A DNA stretch of 64,000 bases, taken from NCBI GenBank assembly GCA_043760925.1, contig JAYUOK010000075.1, positions 62,001 through 126,000 on the forward strand, in the 5' to 3' direction. Made by a program: the position numbers and the translations under genes. Positions 1-8,255 of the stretch are shown piece by piece. The first letter of the stretch is position 1. Every line of letters starts with the position of its first letter. The DNA comes from Pseudobdellovibrio sp043760925. Lineage in GTDB: Bacteria; Bdellovibrionota; Bdellovibrionia; Bdellovibrionales; Bdellovibrionaceae. The notes beneath the pieces were generated by a model. That model was not told the origin of the DNA and ran no database searches. It saw nothing but the letters and a program-made list of their open reading frames with translations.

Positions 1-26
1 GGAGGATGAACCAGAAAGGAATTTAC

Positions 27-1004
27 ATGGCACAAGTTACCATGAAAGAGATGCTCGATGCAGGAGTCCACTTCGGACACCAAACTGCTCGTTGGAACCC
101 AAAAATGAAACCGTATGTATACACAGCACGAGGCGGTATTCACATTATCGATCTTCAGAAGACTGTTGTTCGCGCAAATCAAGCAGCTGATTTCGTAAAA
201 GAAATCGCAGCAGCTGGCGGCGGAGCTATTTTCGTCGGTACAAAAAAGCAAGCGATCGAGCCTGTTCAAGAAGCCGCAAAAAAATGCGGACAATTTTTTG
301 TTACTAAGCGTTGGTTGGGTGGAATGTTAACGAATTTTGAAACTATCAAGGCTTCAATCGATCGTTTACGTAAAATCGACGCCATGAAAGAAAAAGGCGA
401 TTACAATTTATTAACTAAAAAAGAGCGCGCTGGTCTTGATAACGAATCAATTCGTTTAACTGAATACCTAGAAGGCATCAAAGACATGAAAGCACTACCA
501 AAAGTGATGTTCGTAGTTGATATGCCAAAAGAACACATCGCAATTGCTGAAGCTAAAAAATTAGGAATCAAAGTTGTAGCGATTGCCGATACAAACTCTG
601 ATCCTGAATCAGTTGATTATCCAATTCCAGGAAATGACGATGCAATTCGCGCCATCAAATTATTTTCTAACTTAATGGCTGACTCTTTCAATGAAGGTGC
701 TCAACTTTGGGAGCAAAAATTACGTTCGAACACTGATAAGGGTTCTGACTTAATGAAAGAAAAAGGCGAAATGGCCGCTCAACAAGCGCAAGATTCTCGT
801 CGTCCTGCACGTGGCGCCCCAACGGCCGCTGCCGGAGCCGGTGGTCCTCGTGGAGCAAAGCCTGCTGATAAGCCAGCTGGTCCAACAGTTGTTAAAGCAA
901 ACAAAACTCGTAAGTTAGTTGCTGCAGGAACTGCTGATCTAGTTGAGATCGAAGCTGAATTAAACGAAAACAAAGAAGAAACAAAAGAAGAACCAGCAGA
1001 GTAA
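27..1004 (+). CDS. rpsB: 30S ribosomal protein S2
   Basis: Structural protein of the small ribosomal subunit, needed for assembly of bS1 onto the 30S. The product starts MAQVTMKEMLDAGVHFGH, the usual S2 opening, so I place the start at the ATG at 27, six bases after AAGGA (16-20). An in-frame ATG at 6 would add seven residues with no family support. At 325 residues it is longer than typical S2 (about 240). The extra part is a tail from about residue 235, rich in Ala, Pro, Gly, Lys and ending in Glu repeats, likely disordered. It opens the classical rpsB-tsf-pyrH-frr cluster. The family call is certain; the role of the tail is unknown. Confidence 0.97.
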   Translation: MAQVTMKEMLDAGVHFGHQTARWNPKMKPYVYTARGGIHIIDLQKTVVRANQAADFVKEIAAAGGGAIFVGTKKQAIEPVQEAAKKCGQFFVTKRWLGGMLTNFETIKASIDRLRKIDAMKEKGDYNLLTKKERAGLDNESIRLTEYLEGIKDMKALPKVMFVVDMPKEHIAIAEAKKLGIKVVAIADTNSDPESVDYPIPGNDDAIRAIKLFSNLMADSFNEGAQLWEQKLRSNTDKGSDLMKEKGEMAAQQAQDSRRPARGAPTAAAGAGGPRGAKPADKPAGPTVVKANKTRKLVAAGTADLVEIEAELNENKEETKEEPAE

Positions 1005-1020
1005 TTTGCAGGTTTTCAAT

Positions 1021-1042
1021 TTTTGCCGGTTCGCCGGCAAAA
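1021..1042 (+). terminator. UUCG-loop hairpin between rpsB and tsf
   Basis: TTTTGCCGG (1021-1029), loop TTCG, CCGGCAAAA (1034-1042): a perfect 9-bp stem closed by a UUCG tetraloop, 16 bp after the rpsB stop. No clean U-run follows (TTCTATTC). It may be a partial terminator, an RNA processing or stability element, or an attenuator that sets rpsB above tsf. Confidence 0.6.
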
Positions 1043-1088
1043 TTCTATTCATTCTATATTAAATATTTATTAAAATTAAGGAGACCCT

Positions 1089-2021
1089 ATGTCTATCTCG
1101 GCATCTATGGTTAAAGAACTTCGCGAAAAAACAAGCGCTGGTATGATGGATTGCAAAAAAGCTTTAGAAGAATCTAAAGGTGATTTTGAAGCCGCAGTCG
1201 AATGGTTACGCGTTAAAGGTTTATCTGCAGCAGCTAAAAAATCTGATCGTATTGCGGCAGAAGGTTTAGTCCACGCTTTCAGCTCTGGTAAATCTGGTTC
1301 AGTTGTTGAAATTAACTCTGAAACTGATTTCGTATCTAGAAATGATGCTTTCAAAGCTTTCGTTGATGATATTACTTCTCACGTTCACTCAACAGATTCA
1401 AACCACCCGGTTCTTGAACAAGAATACAAAAAAGCTCCAGGTAAAAAAGTGGGCGACGCTTTAAAAGAAGCCATTGCTAAAATTGGCGAAAACATCGTGA
1501 TTCGTCGTACTGAAAAGTACATCGCTTCTGGAGACGGCCTTGTTCACACTTATATTCACGGTGAAGGTAAAATCGGCGTTATGATTGAAGTCGCTGCGGT
1601 CAACGCAACGGCAGGCAATTCGGCTGAAGCAAAAACTTTTGCATCTGATGTATGTCTTCACATTGCAGCAATGAATCCAATGGCGATTTCTTCTGATCAA
1701 ATCCCGGCAGACGTTGTGGCTAAAGAAAAAGAAATTTTAAAATTAAAAAATCTTGAGGCTGGCAAAAAAGCAGACATGGTTGATAAAATTGTTGAAGGCC
1801 AAATTCGTAAGTTCTTGGCTGAAAACTGTTTATTAGACCAATCGTTCGTAAAAAACCCAGATTTAAAAGTTTCTGACTACATGAAAGAAGCTTCTAAAAA
1901 AGCGGGTGGCGATCTAACTATTAAACGTTTTGTGCGTTTTGAGTTAGGTGCTGGAATCGAAAAGAAAGTTGTCGATTTCGCAGCTGAAGTTGCTGAGCAA
2001 ACAAAGGCTCAAAAACACTAA
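1089..2021 (+). CDS. tsf: Elongation factor Ts
   Basis: Guanine-nucleotide exchange factor that recycles EF-Tu. It carries the N-terminal UBA/TS-N module (VKELREKTSAGMMDCKKAL, residues about 8-26) and the ETDFVSRND segment (78-86), whose TDFV residues contact EF-Tu in known structures. The remainder matches the two-subdomain core. At 310 residues it is slightly longer than the E. coli protein. The ATG at 1089 follows AGGAGA. The gene sits 84 bp after rpsB, a conserved pairing. Confidence 0.97.
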   Translation: MSISASMVKELREKTSAGMMDCKKALEESKGDFEAAVEWLRVKGLSAAAKKSDRIAAEGLVHAFSSGKSGSVVEINSETDFVSRNDAFKAFVDDITSHVHSTDSNHPVLEQEYKKAPGKKVGDALKEAIAKIGENIVIRRTEKYIASGDGLVHTYIHGEGKIGVMIEVAAVNATAGNSAEAKTFASDVCLHIAAMNPMAISSDQIPADVVAKEKEILKLKNLEAGKKADMVDKIVEGQIRKFLAENCLLDQSFVKNPDLKVSDYMKEASKKAGGDLTIKRFVRFELGAGIEKKVVDFAAEVAEQTKAQKH

Positions 2022-2086
2022 CTGAAATTAATCGGCTACATTATTCAAATAACCCGTAACTTTACCGGAACTAACTGGAGGCTTTT

Positions 2087-2800
2087 TTGACAAAACCAAT
2101 TTATAAAAGAATTCTTTTAAAGTTGAGTGGAGAAGCCTTAGCCGGTTCCCAAGGTACGGGCATTAGCACGGCCGTTCTAAAACAAATCGCGCAAGATATT
2201 AAAGTCGCCCACGCGACCGGCGTTGAAATCGGTTTAGTTATCGGGGGCGGAAATATCTTCCGCGGAGTAGCCGCTTCGGCTGAAGGAATGGACCGCTCAA
2301 GTTCAGATTATATGGGAATGCTTGCAACTTGTATTAATTCTTTAGCGTTGCAAGATGCTTTAGAAAAAGAAAATGTTCCAACGCGCGTTCAGTCCGCAAT
2401 CGAAATGGCTGAGATCGCTGAACCTTACATTCGCCGCCGCGCCATTCGCCATTTAGAAAAAGGTCGTATCGTTATATTCGCTGCGGGAACAGGTAATCCC
2501 TTTTTCACTACCGATACAGCCGCAGCTCTACGTGCAATGGAAATTAATGCAGAAGTATTAATGAAGGCTACGAAAGTAGATGGTATTTACGATAAAGATC
2601 CAACAAAGCACGCGGATGCAATTAAGTACGATAAAATTAGTTACATCGACGTTTTAAAACAAGGCTTGCAAGTGATGGATTCAACTGCGATCAGTCTATG
2701 TATGGATAACAAGCTGAAGATCAGAACCTTTGATCTTGCAAAGGCCGGCAACATACTCAAAGCTGTTCAAGGTGAAAGCATTGGAACGTTAGTCCATTAG
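2087..2800 (+). CDS. pyrH: UMP kinase
   Basis: Phosphorylates UMP to UDP with ATP in cytosolic pyrimidine synthesis; bacterial UMP kinase belongs to the amino-acid kinase superfamily. The N-terminal KLSGEAL motif (12-18), GGGNIFRG (53-60) and the TDTAAALRA region (about 140-150) are present. Length of 237 is normal. The start is TTG at 2087, set by GGAGG (2077-2081) five bases upstream and by the conserved MTKPIYKRILLKLSGEAL opening; no in-frame ATG fits. It is third in the rpsB-tsf-pyrH-frr cluster. Confidence 0.96.
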   Translation: MTKPIYKRILLKLSGEALAGSQGTGISTAVLKQIAQDIKVAHATGVEIGLVIGGGNIFRGVAASAEGMDRSSSDYMGMLATCINSLALQDALEKENVPTRVQSAIEMAEIAEPYIRRRAIRHLEKGRIVIFAAGTGNPFFTTDTAAALRAMEINAEVLMKATKVDGIYDKDPTKHADAIKYDKISYIDVLKQGLQVMDSTAISLCMDNKLKIRTFDLAKAGNILKAVQGESIGTLVH

Positions 2801-2843
2801 GTTAAAGGCAACGCTAGTCCATTAATTTTAGAGGAGATTACAC

Positions 2844-3401
2844 ATGTTAGATCAAGCCAAAAAAAATGCTCAAGCTCGCATGGAGAAGACCGTTCTTTCT
2901 CTAGGCGAAGACTTCAAAAAAGTTCGCACCGGTAAAGCTCAAGTTTCAATGTTAGATAACGTTCGCGTGAATTATTACGGACAAAATGTTCCCTTAAATC
3001 AAGTGGCTTCAGTTTCTACCCCAGACGCTAAAACATTTCTAATCGCACCGTGGGAATCTTCGGTTTTAAAAGAGATTGAGCAGTCATTAGTTAAATCAGA
3101 TATCGGCATGGCGCCAATCAATGACGGAAAAGTCATTCGATTAAAAGTTCCTGATTTAACAGAAGATCGCCGCAAAGATTTAGCCAAACAAGTTAAAAAA
3201 ATTGCTGAAGAGGCACGCGTTGCCGTTCGACTAGTTCGTCGAGACGCAAACGAAGAAGTTAAAAAAGCTTTTAAAGATAAGTTGATTAGCGAAGATGAGT
3301 CTAAAAAAGGCGAAGCTGATATCCAAAAAATCACCGATGATTTTATTAAAAAAGTTGATCAGGCTGCAGACGAAAAAGAAAAGTCGATCCTGACAATCTA
3401 A
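2844..3401 (+). CDS. frr: Ribosome recycling factor
   Basis: Works with EF-G to split post-termination ribosomes. The 185-residue length and whole sequence match the family, including VRTGKAQVSMLDNVRVNYYGQ near the N-terminus (helix plus hinge) and the highly charged coiled-coil half, with VRLVRRDANEEVKK around residue 128. The ATG at 2844 is preceded by GAGGAG. The gap to pyrH is 43 bp and uppS begins five bases after its stop, suggesting one transcript. Confidence 0.97.
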   Translation: MLDQAKKNAQARMEKTVLSLGEDFKKVRTGKAQVSMLDNVRVNYYGQNVPLNQVASVSTPDAKTFLIAPWESSVLKEIEQSLVKSDIGMAPINDGKVIRLKVPDLTEDRRKDLAKQVKKIAEEARVAVRLVRRDANEEVKKAFKDKLISEDESKKGEADIQKITDDFIKKVDQAADEKEKSILTI

Positions 3402-3406
3402 CTATC

Positions 3407-4135
3407 ATGTCAAAGAAACTGCATCACGTAGCTATTATAATGGACGGAAATGGACGCTGGGCTCAGTTGCGAAACAAGCCCCGCACCTTCGGTCATGTAA
3501 AAGGCGCCCGAGTTGCAAAAAAAATTATTACTTACGCTGCCGACAGTAACTTAAAGCATTTAACTCTTTATGCGTTTAGTACCGAAAACTGGCTGCGTCC
3601 GCACGATGAAGTCTCTTTTTTGATGACCTTACTTGGACGATACTTAAAAAAAGAATCTCTTAACTTACATAAAAAAAATATTCGCTTTGCAGTCATTGGC
3701 GAAGTACAAAAATTACCGCGCGATTTGCAAATTGCCATTCAGAATACGACTGAATTAACAAAGAAGAATACGGGGCTGCACCTAAGCTTCGCCCTAAGTT
3801 ATAGTTCGCGCCAAGAAATGGTCTTAGCGGTTCAAGCCATTGCTGAGAAGTTAAATTCAGGCGAAATTAAAAAAAACCAAATCAATGAAGACTACATCAG
3901 CCAGCATCTAATGACTTGGGGCACGCCAGACCCAGATTTAGTCATACGCACCAGTGGCGAAAGCCGACTTTCAAACTTTATGATGTGGCAGTCTGCGTAC
4001 AGTGAACTTTATTTTACCCCGGTTCTATGGCCCGATTTTACGGCCGACGATTTCGCAAAAGCATGTCACATCTATAACCAACGGGAGCGTCGCTTTGGAA
4101 AAGTCTTCACAAAAATCGCAGAATCTTTCGTCTAG
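3407..4135 (+). CDS. uppS: Isoprenyl transferase (undecaprenyl diphosphate synthase family)
   Basis: Condenses isopentenyl diphosphate onto an allylic diphosphate to make the C55 carrier lipid for peptidoglycan and O-antigen. Signature residues are visible: IMDGNGRWA with the catalytic Asp at residue 13, YAFSTENW, and the C-terminal RTSGESRLSNFMMWQSAYSE region. Length of 242 is typical. cdsA overlaps its 3' end in another frame, which implies translational coupling. Confidence 0.95.
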   Translation: MSKKLHHVAIIMDGNGRWAQLRNKPRTFGHVKGARVAKKIITYAADSNLKHLTLYAFSTENWLRPHDEVSFLMTLLGRYLKKESLNLHKKNIRFAVIGEVQKLPRDLQIAIQNTTELTKKNTGLHLSFALSYSSRQEMVLAVQAIAEKLNSGEIKKNQINEDYISQHLMTWGTPDPDLVIRTSGESRLSNFMMWQSAYSELYFTPVLWPDFTADDFAKACHIYNQRERRFGKVFTKIAESFV

Positions 4136-4934
4136 AATTATTTCAGCGATTATTGCCATTCTGGTTTTAGCTTTAGCCGTTTATTTTGGCGGTGAACTTG
4201 GTGTTTATGTGATTGTTTTACTTGTTACCGTTCGCTGCGCTTATGAAATCGGCCGGATGTTCTTTCACGACCATTACCCGACTTACGTTAGAAAATTATT
4301 TGTGTTTTTGACGACCGCGATTTTTCTAATTATCACCCAAGAGAATATGCAGTCGTTAACGACCATATTGTTTATTTTAAGTTTCGTTTTAGTGGCTTCA
4401 CTCGGAGTGCTTCTGCACAAACACTTCAAGAATTTAAATCACATTCTTACTTTTGTTACAAAAAACTGTTTGGGCCTAGTCTACGTTTGTTTTTTGCCGG
4501 CTACCGTTGTCTGGACAGTTCAAACAAATCACGGTATTGAATGGTTTTTATGCCTCTTAGCGGTTGTGTTCGCGGGTGATATTGGCGCTTACTTGGTTGG
4601 ATCAAACTTTGGTCGTAATAAAATTGCACCTGCGATCTCACCAAATAAAAGCGTTGAAGGCGCAATTGGCGGGCTTTTCTTTTCAACTATTGCAGCAATG
4701 TGCTTTGCTTACATACTTCCTGGTACCCCACTTTACGTATTTATTGTTTGCGGCGCCTTGGGTGGACTCTTTGGTCAGATCGGTGATTTCTTTGAATCAC
4801 TTATGAAAAGAGTTTCCGGAGTAAAAGATTCGGGATCGATCATGCCGGGCCACGGCGGAGTTCTTGACCGTCTGGACGGTGTTTTGTTTGCCGCGCCGTT
4901 ATTTTATATAGCTGCCACGTATTTTTCTTTATAG
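4095..4934 (+). CDS. cdsA: Phosphatidate cytidylyltransferase
   Basis: Makes CDP-diacylglycerol from phosphatidate and CTP at the inner membrane, the branch point of phospholipid synthesis. Several hydrophobic segments and the C-terminal family signature SLMKRVSGVKDSGSIMPGHG, followed by GVLDRLD, are present. I place the start at TTG 4095, seven bases after GGGAG (4083-4087). This gives 279 residues starting just before the first membrane helix and overlaps the uppS end by 41 bp. The open frame reaches back to 4002, but that part lies in uppS coding sequence and has no ribosome site. Confidence 0.93.
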   Translation: MEKSSQKSQNLSSRIISAIIAILVLALAVYFGGELGVYVIVLLVTVRCAYEIGRMFFHDHYPTYVRKLFVFLTTAIFLIITQENMQSLTTILFILSFVLVASLGVLLHKHFKNLNHILTFVTKNCLGLVYVCFLPATVVWTVQTNHGIEWFLCLLAVVFAGDIGAYLVGSNFGRNKIAPAISPNKSVEGAIGGLFFSTIAAMCFAYILPGTPLYVFIVCGALGGLFGQIGDFFESLMKRVSGVKDSGSIMPGHGGVLDRLDGVLFAAPLFYIAATYFSL

Positions 4935-4935
4935 C

Positions 4936-4961
4936 CCAATCATTTAGTCCAATCATTTAGT
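4936..4961. repeat. 13-bp perfect tandem duplication
   Basis: CCAATCATTTAGT occurs twice head to tail (4936-4948 and 4949-4961), starting two bases after the cdsA stop. A duplication this clean suggests recent slippage. Nothing around it looks coding. Confidence 0.9.
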
Positions 4962-4981
4962 CCCGCCGTGTCTTTTTTGCT

Positions 4982-5113
4982 TCTAGACGTTTGGCGAAAT
5001 TTCCACGCCCCTCATGCAGTGCCGCAAGCTATGCGCCCCTGGCTACACGCCCCGGACTACGCGCCCCGGACTACGCGCCCCGGGTCGTGTTTTCAGCGTC
5101 TTGTCTAGACGTT
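4982..5113. repeat. GC-rich island bounded by 10-bp direct repeats
   Basis: TCTAGACGTT occurs at 4982-4991 and again at 5104-5113, bracketing a GC-rich stretch unlike its AT-rich surroundings and containing the 14-bp tandem array. There is no reading frame of note inside. The arrangement resembles a small non-coding insertion, but the direct repeats could be chance or relics of slippage. Confidence 0.55.
5029..5084. repeat. Tandem 14-bp repeat, four units (consensus CTACGCGCCCCGGA)
   Basis: Four head-to-tail units at 5029-5042, 5043-5056, 5057-5070 and 5071-5084. The last two differ at one position and the first two carry two or three changes. The same unit recurs at 53954-53996, so this is a dispersed family and not a local accident. 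It lies between cdsA and rseP. Confidence 0.9.
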
Positions 5114-5139
5114 CAGATTTAATCGTTTAAAATAAAACA

Positions 5140-6801
5140 ATGAATTACATACCCGTTTTACTAAATCAATTATATGCGAACGTTGTCCCTTTTGTCGTCT
5201 TACTTGGAATACTTATTTTTGTTCACGAGCTGGGACATTTTTTAGTCGCGCGAATGTGCGGAGTTCGCGTCGAAGTATTCTCTTTAGGTTTTGGTAAAAA
5301 ACTTTTTAGTTATAAAAAAGGTGATACCACCTACTGCTTGTCACTAATTCCACTTGGCGGATACGTAAAAATGTTTGGCGAACAAAATGGAACTGAAGTA
5401 TCTGAATCTGAACGTAATGTTTCATTTACTCACAAAACAGTTTGGCAAAGAATTTCGATTGTATTAGCTGGTCCGCTGATGAATTTCTTTTTTGCCGTAT
5501 TCGTATTTTTTCTGATCGCAGAATTAGGTGAAGAAACAAGATCACCCGTCGTTGCCGAGGTAACTGCAAATTCTCCGGCCGATAAAATGGGTTTAAAAGC
5601 GGGTGATCGCATTGTTGAAATTGCTGGTGCTCAAATTAAAAGTTACGAAGAGTTTCAAAAATCTTTAACTAAGTTTAAAGGTGGAAACGTTGCGGCGGTT
5701 GTTGAATCTGCGGCTGGCGAAAAACGAAATTTAAACCTTGAAGTTGGCTCTATCGTAAATCCAAACATTTTTTCTATCGAAAAAAATATCGGATCAATTG
5801 ACGGCGTTCAGCCTTTGGCAATGGGCGCGGCGGTTGGGGTGCTAGCAGGATCTCCGGCAGAAAAACTAGGATTTAAGATCGGTGATGAAATCGTTGCAAT
5901 TAATGAAGCTAAGGTTTCACGGTGGACGCAGTTAGAACCATCTTTACTGAAAGGCGAAGCGGCAACAATAACGGTCGATCGCTATGCTGAAAATTTTAAA
6001 GACAAAACGACGATGGTCATTAATGTGCCGAAAGAAACTTTAGCTCAATTAAAATCTTTAAAAGATTTTGGTTTTGAAGCAACCGATCTGTATTTAGCTC
6101 AGGTCGTTAAAGGATCTCCGGCTGAACAGGCAGATTTAAAACCAAATGATAAAATTGTTTCAATCAATACGACAACCGTACAAAAGTGGGAAGACGTATT
6201 AACCACCATTAAATCGTTTGATGGCAAAGAAGCCTTGTCATTTGCAATTGTGCGCGATGGAACTCCTCTTGTTAAAAAAATTACTCCGCAAGTTACATCA
6301 CAAATGACGGCGATGGGCCAAGAAGATAAGCGTTTTACAATTGGCATAGTGCCGATGGTTCAATTTGCCCAGCCCGAAATGACAACGGTAAAGTCTGAAT
6401 CGATATTTCATTCAGTGGCCAAAGGATTTGACCGCACTTGGGATATTAGCACGATGACAGTCGTTTCTTTTGTTAAGTTATTTCAAGGGGAAGTTTCACA
6501 TAAAAATATCGGCGGGATGATTTCAATCGGTAAAGCAGCAAAAGATTCATTTGAGATGGGTCTGCAATCATTTCTTATGACGATGGGAATTTTATCTGTC
6601 AGTTTATTTATCTTAAACTTGCTACCGATTCCGGTACTAGATGGCGGACACCTTGTGTTTTACACAATTGAAGTGATTAAAGGATCTCCGCTGAGCGTTC
6701 GCAAAATGGAGATGGCGCAGCAAGTTGGATTTGTATTATTGATGGGTTTAATGGTATTAGCACTCTTCAATGACTTTACTAAATTTTTCTTCAAATCATG
6801 A
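5140..6801 (+). CDS. rseP: RseP-type site-2 intramembrane metalloprotease with three PDZ-like domains
   Basis: Zinc protease that cleaves transmembrane substrates in the inner membrane, classically the anti-sigma-E factor RseA and leftover signal peptides. The zinc motif HELGH is at residues 29-33 in the first membrane helix and the second motif LDGGH at 500-504. Between them I see three PDZ-like repeats, each with a GSPA/NSPA plus G/PD-I pattern: about 135-205, 225-300 and 312-385. E. coli RseP has two and about 450 residues; this protein has 553. The ATG at 5140 opens directly into a membrane segment. tsaB overlaps its end by 4 bp. Confidence 0.93.
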   Translation: MNYIPVLLNQLYANVVPFVVLLGILIFVHELGHFLVARMCGVRVEVFSLGFGKKLFSYKKGDTTYCLSLIPLGGYVKMFGEQNGTEVSESERNVSFTHKTVWQRISIVLAGPLMNFFFAVFVFFLIAELGEETRSPVVAEVTANSPADKMGLKAGDRIVEIAGAQIKSYEEFQKSLTKFKGGNVAAVVESAAGEKRNLNLEVGSIVNPNIFSIEKNIGSIDGVQPLAMGAAVGVLAGSPAEKLGFKIGDEIVAINEAKVSRWTQLEPSLLKGEAATITVDRYAENFKDKTTMVINVPKETLAQLKSLKDFGFEATDLYLAQVVKGSPAEQADLKPNDKIVSINTTTVQKWEDVLTTIKSFDGKEALSFAIVRDGTPLVKKITPQVTSQMTAMGQEDKRFTIGIVPMVQFAQPEMTTVKSESIFHSVAKGFDRTWDISTMTVVSFVKLFQGEVSHKNIGGMISIGKAAKDSFEMGLQSFLMTMGILSVSLFILNLLPIPVLDGGHLVFYTIEVIKGSPLSVRKMEMAQQVGFVLLMGLMVLALFNDFTKFFFKS

Positions 6802-7499
6802 TTATTCTAGCATCTGAAACGAGTACGCTACTGGGTAGCGTCGCTCTTTTAGAAGATGATAAGGTATTAGCGTATAAAGAGTTATTACGCCAGGGATCCC
6901 ATTCCGACGTTCTAAATCTATTTATCGAAGACGTATTAAAAAAATCCGGTAAGACTTTGCCAGACGTCGATTTATTTGCATCGGGCATTGGCCCCGGCAG
7001 CTTCACCGGAATTCGTATCGCTTTAAATGCGATGAAAACTTTTTCTTACTGTTACAACAAACCCGTTATCGGGATTAATTCTTTAAAAACGTTGGCAGAA
7101 ACCTGTGAAGACTTTAACGGTCTGCCAATTGTAGCGATGATCAATGCCTATAAAAATATGGTCTATATTGCGACTTTCAAAAAAGATTCAGCAAATCTAG
7201 TGACCTTACGTGAGCCTGAAGTTGTTCGCGTTCAAAATTTAGAAGCTTATATAACCGAAAGTTGTACTGTTGTTGGCGATGGGTTTTTAAGTTACGAAAA
7301 ACATTTTTCATCAACCTTAAGATCAAAAATGCAAAGACCCAGTCTGCCCCAGGACGAGCCCAATGCTCAAGGTCTTGGCCAGTTAGCCTTCCGGGGTGCT
7401 GAAAAAATAGGCCACTGGTCTGAACTGATGCCCGTTTATTTGCGGGCGTCTGAAGCTGAAGAAAATCTTCAGGGAATTAAGTACCAGGCTCTACCCTAG
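6798..7499 (+). CDS. tsaB: tRNA threonylcarbamoyladenosine biosynthesis protein TsaB
   Basis: Partner of TsaD in making t6A at position 37 of ANN-decoding tRNAs; TsaB itself is a non-catalytic ASKHA-fold protein. Visible are the N-terminal MIILASETSTLLGSVAL strand-turn and the family hallmark GPGSFTGIR (65-73). The segment RQGSHSDVL matches the helix used for pairing with TsaD. Length of 233 is normal. Its ATG overlaps the rseP stop (ATGA), indicating translational coupling. Confidence 0.93.
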   Translation: MIILASETSTLLGSVALLEDDKVLAYKELLRQGSHSDVLNLFIEDVLKKSGKTLPDVDLFASGIGPGSFTGIRIALNAMKTFSYCYNKPVIGINSLKTLAETCEDFNGLPIVAMINAYKNMVYIATFKKDSANLVTLREPEVVRVQNLEAYITESCTVVGDGFLSYEKHFSSTLRSKMQRPSLPQDEPNAQGLGQLAFRGAEKIGHWSELMPVYLRASEAEENLQGIKYQALP

Positions 7500-7506
7500 G
7501 CACAGT

Positions 7507-7535
7507 TTGTCATTCAACCTCTCAAAAGCTATAAT
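7507..7535 (+). promoter_or_regulatory. Sigma-70-like promoter upstream of the J-like/RodZ HTH gene
   Basis: TTGTCA (7507-7512), 17-bp spacer, TATAAT (7530-7535): five of six and six of six consensus matches. It lies just after the tsaB stop and would give a leader of about 75 bases before the ATG at 7617. Confidence 0.7.
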
Positions 7536-7616
7536 TTTAGGCGATTTATGTAAATTTAAGAATTTATCAACTATAATATTGATTGGGCCGCGCAACGAGC
7601 CGTATCATTCAATTTG

Positions 7617-8255
7617 ATGAACACTGAACTGAAGCATAATTACTACGAAATTTTAGAGGTTGCGCAAAATGCCTCTCAGCACGATATAGCTATCGCGTAT
7701 GAGAAAGCTAAACGAACATATTCACCTCAAAATCCAGCGCTTTACACCATTTTTAGCGCTGAAGAAGCTCAGTTATTTCGTAATATGCTGGATGAAGCAT
7801 TTACGGTTCTTGGTAACCAAACCTATCGTAATATTTACGAAAAACGAATGCAGGCAAAAAATTTTACCGAGACCGACTTAACCGCCGATGCAATCAAAGC
7901 GGCTAGCGTAGAATTGTTTACTGAAGAACAAAAAAAACCTGAAGAATCAGCTAAACTTGAACCCTATACGCTAGAACCTGAATTCGAAAAAGAAATTTCA
8001 GAAAAAACGGAATGGACTGGCGAAGACTTAAAAAAAGTACGCGAGTATAAAAAAATAACCGTCGAAATGATGCAGGGAAAAACCAAGATTAACCCGTGGT
8101 ACATCATCGCAATTGAAAATTTTGATGTCGCTAATTTACCCGCCCCTGTTTTCGTTCGTGGATACATTATTCAAATGGCACGCATGATGGGCCTTAAAGA
8201 TTTAGTCGTAGCAGACTCTTATATGCACGTATTCCGTAAAAAGATTGAAAACTAA
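7617..8255 (+). CDS. J-like domain fused to RodZ-type helix-turn-helix (cytosolic, unknown role)
   Basis: Two recognisable parts. Residues about 7-75 (NYYEILEVAQNASQHDIAIA and following) follow the J-domain helix pattern, but the HPD loop needed to stimulate DnaK ATPase reads YSP (35-37). It is therefore probably an inactive J fold. Residues about 133-200 match the RodZ/HTH_25 domain: a VREYKKITVEMMQGKTKI helix-turn-helix, AIENFD, then LPAPVFVRGYI. RodZ normally continues into a membrane helix and periplasmic domain; here the protein stops after 212 residues with no membrane segment. I prefer ATG 7617 over TTG 7614; neither has a clear ribosome site. The RodZ part suggests contact with MreB or DNA; this is inference. 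Confidence 0.75.
   Translation: MNTELKHNYYEILEVAQNASQHDIAIAYEKAKRTYSPQNPALYTIFSAEEAQLFRNMLDEAFTVLGNQTYRNIYEKRMQAKNFTETDLTADAIKAASVELFTEEQKKPEESAKLEPYTLEPEFEKEISEKTEWTGEDLKKVREYKKITVEMMQGKTKINPWYIIAIENFDVANLPAPVFVRGYIIQMARMMGLKDLVVADSYMHVFRKKIEN

Noticed and set aside
4002..4094. N-terminal extension of the cdsA frame
   Set aside because: It lies wholly inside uppS coding sequence, encodes no family similarity and has no ribosome site.
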